Shown here in pieces: positions 55,880-64,000 of a DNA stretch of 64,000 nucleotides. Below the pieces are notes generated by a model. It saw nothing but the letters and a program-made list of their open reading frames with translations. It was not told the DNA's origin and did no database searches. Source of the stretch: Triglochin maritima. Taxonomy: Eukaryota > Streptophyta > Magnoliopsida > Alismatales > Juncaginaceae. Both the position numbers and the translations under genes were made by a program. The stretch covers positions 12,186,501-12,250,500 of the forward strand of contig OY821775.1 of assembly GCA_963682175.1 (NCBI GenBank). Direction: 5' to 3'. Every line of letters begins with the position of its first letter. Position 1 is the first letter of the stretch.

Positions 55880-57395
55880 TGATTGACATCATTTCATGCT
55901 CATATTGGTATCTTATATCCATTATCTTACACTTAAGCAATGCTACGTGACGAGTTTTATGTTTAGTTTTCAGGAATAAATAGGTTTGAAGAGATGAAGC
56001 ATAAAATGACCCAAAAGCTGGGAAAAAGGACTGAATTGTGAGATCTGGGCACTAAGATGCAAGGGAGAAGGACCTGAATGTAAGACAGAAATACCTAAGA
56101 GCAAAACAGAATACTTTACACCATCATGGGGAGTATTTTACCAATTCGATTCGGGTCGGAGCTCCAACAAGTCAAGTAACCGCATCAAAGACCAACAATA
56201 CCAGAAAGAAAAACCCACAACAAATTCCAACGCGATCCGAAGTTTTTGGACCGCCAATTGGCGGTCCATATTACTCGGGATCCACCCAAATTTCTCCTGA
56301 ACTTGTATTAATGTTCGTTTAAGCTATTTTTGGTATTGGTTTAGTCCCACATCGGGGAATTGTCCCCGATTAGCTTTTTCCATGCTTATAAATAGAACTC
56401 TTCACCTTCCATTGTACTTACCCATTGCTTGGTGGCATTCTCTCTACTAAGGAGTGAGCGTTGAAGCAAAAACTCAAGGTGGAGAAGAATGCTACCTTTA
56501 ATGTGAGTCATTTGTTAATAAAATAATTCTTCTAGTTTCTTTTAATCTTGTCTTTTAATTTGTGCATGTTTGTTTAATCTTTCCTTTCCTTTTAAGCTTC
56601 TTTAATACTTCTTGCTTTCTTAGTTAACTTTCATTTCAGTATTATGCTTTCTTTTGTTAATATAGTTAGTGTAATGAGTAGCGAGTAGTTCCATCCCCAT
56701 TTGGGGGTGGAGAAATATGTGATATAATCATGTAGTGTATTAAGTGTGTGTTATCTTTAACACTTGAGCTTTATATGATTTCCATAACCATCTAATGGGT
56801 TTTCACTCTTATCTTTGATATGCTAATGCTCTTGAATGAAGCTTAGCTTATGCTTTGATTAGTAGACCTATTTTATGGGGAATGATAAGGTTAGGATATG
56901 GATGAAGTTAATATTGGAAACACAATGTTGCCTTTACCTTAGCTAATGTCTTGTATGTTTTAATGATGTACTCTTATCTTAATTCATGTGGAGGCATAGT
57001 AGGGTCTAGTCTTTATACTTGAGTTCATTTAGCTTCTTTCCAATTATTGTCTTGTATGTTTTAATGATGTAGTATTATCTTAATTCATGTGGAGGCAAAG
57101 TTGGATGTAGTTTTATGATTTCATGCACTACATGTTGTGAGGAGCTTAATTGAACACACACACACATATTCATATTCACATTATTTCTCTACCCCCTATG
57201 GGACTTAGTTTTATTGCTTATCTTCATTTTCTTTTTGCATCTTAGTGTAGTTTAGTGTAACCAACCTTTCTCTCCTTCTTTTTACCTCTCGCCTTCGAAC
57301 AAACCAATCGTCGACACACCTCCCAGTGGACGACCCGTATTTTCCACCGCTTCAACGCGGCCGTGCACTTGCGGTTAATATAAAACGATCAATCA
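55880..57395 (+). repeat. Element C 3' LTR
   Basis: 1516 bp, TGATTGACAT...GATCAATCA. USE 56344-56354 and TATAAATA 56387-56394 are preserved. Confidence 0.93.
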
Positions 57396-57400
57396 CAGCT

Positions 57401-57679
57401 CATTAAGCTATAGAGGTAAAAACATCAAAGCATCAAGTGTGGGTTGCTAAGCTCCAAACCTAACTTGAAGGAACTAAAATTGAGTCGACTTCGGACCAAA
57501 CTCTAGCAAGACTAAATCGTTCCACCGTGAAATTATTTGCCCATTCCATTATTTTTACACGCCTAAAAAATCTAACTTTTTTGCCCATTCCATTATACAA
57601 GTTTTTTAAAAATAACTATAGATACGTGAATACAAAATGGCAGAACAAAAATTTAGCCCAGGTCAAAACAACACATTTC
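57401..57679. other. Spacer between elements C and G
   Basis: No gene or repeat that I recognise. Confidence 0.5.
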
Positions 57680-58458
57680 TGTTGTGAGAGGAACTCACAA
57701 TGTTACTACGAAACGACGGATTAAATGCACCACATAACACGAATATTGAATGCGGAATAAAAAACATATGTCTCGCCCAAACTCTATGGCAACAAAAGAC
57801 ACAAGATAAAGAACAAGCAAAACACAAACTACACCTGAAACAACCACGACACACGAATTTTATAAGGTTCGGCAACATACCTACGTCCTTGGTGGTCTCC
57901 TACAAGTTTCATTTCTTTCTTCCACTTCTCCAACAAGAGAAACAACCGAGATTACACCAGGATTGGAGGCAATATGTCCTCCAAAGCTCTCAAGAACTCT
58001 CCCTAACCCTAATATCTCTCAAGGAAAAATAACAATTGTGCATCATCTACAAATGAGGGAGGACAATCTCTTAAATACTAGACTCATAACCCTACAGAAA
58101 CGTGGGCAACAGTCGACTGGAACGATTAACAAGAATGATTCCTGTTAATTTCGGTCGACCCCGACTGGTCGATCGCTCCACGATTATCTTCAACTCCGAA
58201 CCACTTTCCGGTCAATCGGAATCACCACCAGACGACCGTTCTTGACTCCAAAAAATTGTCTGTTATTTTTGGTCGAATAGTGTCCAACACCAGTCGATCG
58301 TTCTACATCCAAAAAGTACGTGATAATTTCGGTCGACCGAGCTTCTCCACCGGTCGACCGTTGATTACGTCTAAGATCTCTTGTTATTTTTGGTCGACTG
58401 AACTCCTCTACGGGTCGACTGTTTTATCCTGTTTCCGCCTAGACAAATTTCTAATAAT
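57680..58458 (-). repeat. Element G 3' LTR with CGGTCGACCG-like array
   Basis: ~780 bp. The right edge is placed beside the minus-strand tract AAGTGGAGAT and is uncertain by a few bases. An array of GGTCGACCG and variants spans 58150-58430. Confidence 0.75.
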
Positions 58459-58544
58459 CTCCACTTTCGTTTGAATTTGTTACTTGAGTCAGCTTCTAAT
58501 CGACTTTGTTCCTGCTTCCATAGAAGCACCGTCGGCGCTACCCC

Positions 58545-59957
58545 CTGAAGCGCTCCTCCTTCTCAGTTTTTGAGGACGTTGAAAAGTTTCGAGCACAACT
58601 CAAAATTCTCCTGACCAACCTCCTTAGTCACTATACCTGCTGAATTCTCGCTCGTATCGATCTTCTGGAGAATAACATGACCTTCCTCAATCCATTCATG
58701 AATCTTATGACACCTTATTTCAATATGTTTGGTTCTTGAGTGAAATATCTAATTTTTGGCTACATAAATTGCACTTTCGCTATCACAATGCAATTTAGTC
58801 ACTTCTTGTTCCATCCTCAGAGAGCTTACCAAATCCTTCAACCATATAACTTACTTTCCAACATCAACAATTGCTATATACTCTGCTTCCTTCGTAGACA
58901 GCGTGGTAGTATGTTGGAGAACATATCTCTAACTCACTAGTCCTCCACCTAAAGTGAACACACATTCTATTGTGGATATCCGTTTATCCAGATCACCAAC
59001 ATAATATGAATCAACGTATCCCTCCACCTGCCTTAATTTGTGCACCATCTCTGGTGTACTTCAAACTAACATTAATGGTTCCCTTCAGGTACCTCAACAA
59101 CCACTACAACGATTCCCAATGGTCCTTTACTGGGTTGGCCATATAATGACTCACGAGGTTAACTGCGTGTAAATGTCTGGCCTAATGCAAATCATAACAT
59201 ACATAACGGACCTGACTACACTAACATGTGGAAATATATCCATATCTCTCCTTTCCTTTTCAGCAGAGGGGTTGCACTTCATCGAGAGCTTGAAGTGAAC
59301 ACTTATAGGTGTGGCCACCTGTTTGGTATTCTTGAGATTGTACATTTCGAGAATTTTCCAGATATAACTCCTTTGAGTGAGCAGAATTTCACCTCTTTCT
59401 GTATCCTTGGAGATCTCCATACCGAGAATTTTCTTTGCACTCCCGATGTCTTTCATCTCAAACTCCCCCACGAAGTTTCTATTTGAGATCATCTATATGC
59501 ATCATCTCCTTTGTCGTGATCAACATAGCATTAACATAAAAGAGCAAGACACGTACGACCTGTCTTTCAGACTCCGCAAGTAAACATAGTTGTCATAGTT
59601 GCAACGTACAAAAGCATTATCTAATGTAAATGTATCAAACCTTTTGTACCACTGCTTCGGCGACTGCTTAAGCCCGTAGAGGGACTTCTTCAGCTTGCAT
59701 ACTTGACCTTCTTTGTCCTGTGTAATGAACCCATTCGGCTGCTTCATATAGATCTCTTCCTCTATGTGCCCATGAAGAAATGTTATCTTTACATCCATTT
59801 GCTTTAACTTCATGTCATCCATTGCCACCATGGATAACAATACTCTACTAGAGGTATGCTTTACAATGGGTGAGAAAACCTCGTTGTAATCGACCCCTTC
59901 CTTTTGAGCATATCCTTTTACCACCAACCTCGCCTTGTATTTTAAAACATCATCCAT
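58545..59957 (-). pseudogene. Element G reverse transcriptase and RNase H remnant
   Basis: On the minus strand RT begins YKARLVVKGYAQKEGVDYNE and continues LKQMDVKITFLHGHIEEEIY and CKLKKSLYGLKQSPKQWYKR. The active-site YVDD is degraded (SFMLMLC at a frame break near 59520). The next block has FEMKDIGSAKKILGMEISKD and LTQRSYIWKILEMYNLKN. RNase H text such as TLSTKEAEYIAI and KHIEIRCHKIHEWI follows at about 58880-58680, with stops. Nothing functional can be made. Confidence 0.8.
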
Positions 59958-60684
59958 AGTTAATCATTCTTTCTTCCTGAAGATCAACTTGCACCTAATC
60001 GTGTGCTTTCCTTTTGGAAGATCTGTTAGCTCCCAAGTCTGATTCTTATGAAGAGACTTCATCTCTTCCATCATGGCCATCATTTACTTGTTCCTGTCAT
60101 CTTGCTCAACGGCTTCACTAAATGTGGAAGGGTCCCCATATTCAGTTACAAGTGCAAACACAATGCTAGCATCATCACGACCACACCTCTGCGGTGCCCT
60201 AGTATCCTTCTTTGTCTCCCCCGAGCAATACTCTCATGCTCAGACTCTTCCTCTACTTGTGTAGTCAATCCTTTCATGCTGGACTTCTTTACTTGATTCA
60301 CCCTCTAAAGAGTTGTCCCTTACTTAAGTTTCGTCTCCCTGCATGGAAACATCTTACTGCTCTTACTCCCCAAGGCCTTTGAGTAAACTCATTTCATCAA
60401 AGACTACATTACTCCTCAAAAGAACTTTCTTGTCCGTTGGATCTCAAAGCTTATATATATCCTTTAACTGACCTATCGTAACCAAGGAAAATGCATTCCT
60501 TTGATTTTGAATCCAGTTTTGACTGTTGTATCACATCAACCAACGCATAAGCTTTGCATCCAAATATTCTCAACCTCAAATAATCATATGGCTCACTCGA
60601 CCACACTTCCTAAGGCGGCTTTAAATCAAGTGTTGATGACAGTGATACATTTACCGTATAACTAGCAAGATCAACTACCTCAAC
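59958..60684 (-). pseudogene. Element G integrase C-terminal and linker remnant
   Basis: Minus-strand copia text between integrase core and RT, broken by stops and shifts. Only its position supports the call. Confidence 0.5.
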
Positions 60685-61553
60685 CTAGAAATCATTTGAC
60701 AGATCTGCATGTAGCCTCATGCTTCTAGCCCGTTCACACAGAGTCTTGTTCATCCTTTCAGCTACGTTGTTATGTTCCAGACTTCGCAGTGTAGTGAAAT
60801 GCCTCGTGATGCCTTCTTCTTCACATAAACTTGTGAACTCCTTTAAGGTGTATTCACCTCCATTATCTGTCATCAAGTATTTAACAGATTTTCCCATACT
60901 TTTCTCCATCTGAGCCTTCCATGCTTTAAACTTATCAAACACATCATATTTATTCTTCAGAAAATAAACTCATACCTTCCTTGAGAAGTTGTCGATGAAT
61001 GTAACGAAATATTTGGCTCCACCCTTTGACCGAACCTACGTCAGTCCCCAAACGGCAGAGTGCACATACTCCAATATGTTTTTTGTCTTGTGGATGACCG
61101 TCTTAAATCGAAAAATCCTGTGTTATTTCTCAAAGACACAATATTTGCAAAAATCCAATTTACAACGCTTAACACCTTTCAGCAAACTTTGTTTATGTAA
61201 CTCACACAAACCATTTTCCGACATATGACCAACCTCATATGCCATAGGATGGTGTTGTCTTCGTCGTTTTGTGAAACACTTTCTCCACCCTTTCCTGCTA
61301 TTGCATTTCCCAGCATCTAATACAGATTTCCCATCTTGGTTCCTTTTATCACTATCATCGCTCCATGAGTGACCTTGACCTTTCCATCCGTACCAGACCT
61401 TCTCCACCTCCGGGTGTCCAACTCTCCTAGAGATATTAGCTTCTACTTCAACTTCGGAATACGACACACTCCCGTCAATGTTCGAATGCATCCATCGAAC
61501 ATCTTAAACTAAATGGAACCAATTCCGACGGTAGTACATGGTGCATCGATGCT
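60685..61553 (-). pseudogene. Element G pre-integrase and integrase core
   Basis: The minus strand reads pre-integrase text near GHMSENGLCELHKQSLLKGV and a frame-shifted FCKYCVFEK. The integrase core follows: GGAKYFVTFID and then YLMTDNGGEYTLKEF with the second Asp, and EHNNVAERMNKTL with the Glu. The first Asp position reads HSAVWG (Ala instead of Asp). Stops occur between blocks, so it is dead. Confidence 0.8.
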
Positions 61554-62956
61554 TGATTGAACATTTTAAAATAACCGTAAGTGCACGACCGCATTGAAGC
61601 GGTGACAAATACGGGTCAATCCACAGGGAGGTGTGTCGACTTTGGTTAGTTCGAAGGCGAGTGGGAAACAAAGGGGAGAAGAGATTGATTAAACTAAACT
61701 ACACTAAACTAGTAGCAACAAGGAAGGAAATGAAAGCACAAAACGAACTAAAACTAAGCGACTAATAGAAGAATATAGAAATTAGGAATGGAAAACCCCT
61801 AAGGGGTGGAGTGTGTGTACACATGAAATAAGAAGTGATGAATGCATACAATAAGCTCAAGTGTAGTTAGTGTTTGTAATGCATAAGAAGTACATCATGG
61901 CAAGACATATCATTCAAAGCACTAACCCAAGTGATTAATATGAACACGACAAGTTTTTTATTAAGAACCTAAGCAAGCATGAAATATACCTAAACATTAT
62001 GGCAGAAACCATCAAGTTAAGTGTTCTCATTAATTCAAACAAGCATACTACATTTCTCACATACAACAATGTTTAACATTCATTCCATCTACATACACAT
62101 GTATAAACATCTACTCCACCCCCAAAGGGCATGGAACTACTTACTAATCATTACACTACAAACTACATTAACAAAATGAAACATTTTAATGAAAGGCAAT
62201 TAAACAAAGCAAACAAGAAATATTAAAGAAGCTAAATGAAAGGAAATTAAACTAAAGAAGCATGCAAGAATTAAAAGACAAGACAATATTAAAAGAAACT
62301 AAGAAAAATTATTTTATTAACATGACTCACATTGTAAGTGGTATTCTTCTCCACTTTGAGTTTTTGCTTCAAGGCTTTTACTCAAGATAAAGAGAATGCC
62401 ACCAAGGAATGAGTGAATACAAAAGGAGGAGGAGAAGTTCTATTTATAGCCAAAGAAAAAGGCAATCGGGGACAATCCCCCGATATAGGACTAATTGCAT
62501 ACTATAAACGGACATAAAACAACATAATACACCACCCGACCAAAACATGTCGCCTTTGGACCGATTTGGACCGCTAATTGGCGGTCTATAAGTGCCAGAT
62601 CGAGTCTGGATTTTGGTGGCTTGGTTCTGGTTTGATTTCTTGGTGTTTGATGAACCCGAATTGGTTGTTGATGGTTGGGCCCGGATTTAATTGCCAAAAT
62701 ACTCCTCATTAATGTGTGGAGCTTCTTGATTTGCTCATTGATCCTTTTGGTTTTACATCCGCGTCATTCTCTCTTTCATCTCAGTCCATAAGTCTTGCAA
62801 CTTAGTCATTTTTCCTTGCTTTTGAGTCATTTTATGCATCTTCTCCTCAACCTTATTTATTCCTGAAACTCAAACACAAAACTCGTTACGTAGCTTTGCT
62901 TAGGCTAAGAATAAAGGATATAAGACACAAATATATGCATGATATGATGTCAATCA
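61554..62956 (-). mobile_element. Solo LTR of the element C family, inside G
   Basis: The minus strand starts TGATTGACATCATATCATGC and ends with text matching the element C LTR end (ACCCGTATTTG, CACCGCTTCAA, GGTCGTGCACTT). Target duplication is ATGCT (61549-61553) and ATGCC (62957-62961), one mismatch. It keeps the palindrome (62568-62587), a TATA box and a decayed USE (GTCCTATATCG). No internal sequence remains, so it arose by LTR-LTR recombination. Confidence 0.88.
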
Positions 62957-63900
62957 ATGCCCATAACAACGATTCCTCCTTTGACCGGTTCATAGGATGT
63001 AAACCATTCTCCCACCGAGCACATGTGATATGATGCTCTTGTATCTAAAATCCATCTCATCGATAATTTGTCGATACATGTAGTGCAAATTATCAGGACG
63101 TCTACCGCGTCCCGTTCCTCCACCGGAGTGGCAAAATCATACCCAACTTTACTTTTCTGCTACACTCCTTGAAAGTTCTACAGTCACGGTTCATGTGACC
63201 CGTCTTCTGGCAGAAGAAACATTCAAAGGTTCTCCCCTTTAACTTTGCTACTCACCATGCCCCTTTCATTCGGTGAGGCGACCAATCCTTCACCATCATC
63301 AGAAGAGCTACTACCTGAATTCTTCCTTGCATCAATAGATATCATCTTTCCCTTGACCTCCCCTAACACCAATGAATCCTTTCCATATATGATCGTGTTT
63401 ACCAAACTCTCAAATAGGTCTGGTAGAGACGTTCGCAACAACATTGTTTTGTCATGTTCTTCCAATTTGACACCCAACTGCGTCAAATCTGCGACAAGCT
63501 TGTTGAACATTGATAGGTGATCAACAAACAATGTGTTCTCTCTCATCCGAAGCATGTACAGATAACGTTTAAAATTCAATTTGTTGTCAAGTCTTTTCTT
63601 CATAGACCTCTCCTCCAGAAGTTCCCAATATTCAGCTGCAATCGTCGTCGATTTCTTGAAGAGAATATCATCGAAAATGCACAATTCGATGATCTTTATC
63701 GCCCAAAGATTCAACATTTCCAACTTCTCATCAGTCATCTTCGCCAACCTCTTTTCTTCATCGCCAAAGTATTCAGCAATCCGTCCGTTTGGGACAACAA
63801 TGCATAGACCCTTCTTTGCCAGATGGAAAAGTTCTATTTTCTGGTAAATTTCTCCATACGAACATTTCTTGAATCTTCCACCATCGATAGAAGCAATCAA
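62957..63900 (-). pseudogene. Element G gag, zinc knuckle and protease start
   Basis: Copia gag of Tork type on the minus strand: KLEMLNLWAIKIIELCIFDD, AEYWELLEERSMKKRLDNKL and LLRTSLPDLFESLVNTIIYG. The zinc knuckle CFFCQKTGHMNRDC (about 63160-63215) is intact. Protease text WILDTRASYHMC near 63050 shows Arg for Gly in the DTGA active site. The solo LTR sits just downstream within protease. Confidence 0.82.
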
Positions 63901-63903
63901 AAG

Positions 63904-63915
63904 CTCTAATACCAG
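63904..63915 (-). other. Element G primer-binding site, initiator tRNA-Met type
   Basis: The minus strand reads TGGTATTAGAGC, one C-to-T mismatch. Confidence 0.82.
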
Positions 63916-63917
63916 CT

Positions 63918-64000
63918 GTTGGAGATGAACTAACAATGCTACTACAAAACGATGGATTAAATGCACCATGAAACACGAATATTCAATGCGGAATAACAAA
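63918..64000 (-). repeat. Element G 5' LTR, partial
   Basis: The last ~80 bp of the LTR; the rest lies beyond the window. Confidence 0.8.

Larger units (their letters stand above)
41546..57395 (+). mobile_element. Element C: gag-only non-autonomous LTR element, host of D
   Basis: Perfect target duplication CAGCT (41541-41545 and 57396-57400). LTRs ~1.5 kb, tRNA-Asp primer site, leader with palindromes, one gag-like frame, and polypurine tract AGGTGTGGGGGTATT. Without nested element D it is ~7.3 kb, close to element B in size. No protease, RT or integrase is present. The first LTR base pair TG is TC in the 5' copy (41546). LTRs differ by small substitutions plus one ~20-bp deletion. Confidence 0.93.
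57680..64000 (-). mobile_element. Element G: decayed Ty1/copia, Tork-like, cut by the window end
   Basis: On the minus strand the order is LTR (starts outside, ends 63918), iMet-type primer site (63904-63915), gag, zinc knuckle, protease, [solo LTR], integrase, RT, RNase H, polypurine tract, LTR (58458-57680). The LTR ends pair: TGTTGGAGATGAAC at 63918 and TGTTGTGAGAGGAAC at 57680, both followed by near-identical text. Many stops and lost catalytic residues show that it is old. Confidence 0.85.

Overview
The window is nuclear DNA of a flowering plant. It holds plant-type LTR retrotransposons (Tekay-like chromovirus, Athila-like Ty3/gypsy, and Angela-like and Tork-like Ty1/copia), a long-TIR Mutator-like transposon, a CACTA end and small MITE-like repeats. 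I found no intact host gene, rRNA, tRNA or CRISPR array. By hand, about 85% of the window is mobile DNA. I cannot name the species. The gene-poor, nested layout fits a heterochromatic or pericentromeric region.

Layout, left to right. (1) 1-322: fragment of a nucleoside diphosphate kinase-like gene with a premature stop. (2) 685-3345: degenerate ~196-bp tandem array with a ~745-bp higher-order period, flanked by minisatellites. (3) 4369-15040: minus-strand Tekay-like element E, TSD CGAAC/CGAGC, keeping gag-protease and a chromodomain tail but lacking RT-RNase H and most of integrase. Its left LTR is split by element A (6148-9779, TSD ACGCC). (4) 15046-16722: spacer with MITE-like repeats. (5) 16732-37686: Mutator-like element with ~400-bp TIRs and 9-bp TSD AATCAAAAT. 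It carries a broken transposase gene and a GRF zinc-finger gene with an intron. Its left TIR is split by Angela-like copia F (16836-33114, TSD CTCAC), whose leader is split by element B (19506-26788, TSD GTGAG). (6) 37696-41540: spacer with a MITE and a CACTA terminus. (7) 41546-57395: gag-only element C (TSD CAGCT), split by element D (46465-55000, TSD GTTTC), a very young Tekay-like element with an intact polyprotein. (8) 57680 to the window end: decayed minus-strand Tork-like copia G, split by a solo LTR of the C family (61554-62956).

How the parts relate. D is the only element that looks autonomous. A, B and C share a design: a tRNA-Asp primer site, GC-rich palindromes both in U3 and just behind the primer site, and a conserved leader block. 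They have gag or gag-protease but no RT or integrase, so they would depend on a partner element. Four LTR families (E, D, F, G) carry arrays of the palindrome CGGTCGACCG although their proteins belong to different superfamilies. The C-family LTR has a perfect plant snRNA-type upstream element at Pol II spacing from its TATA box. These cis-acting patterns are the most unusual content here.
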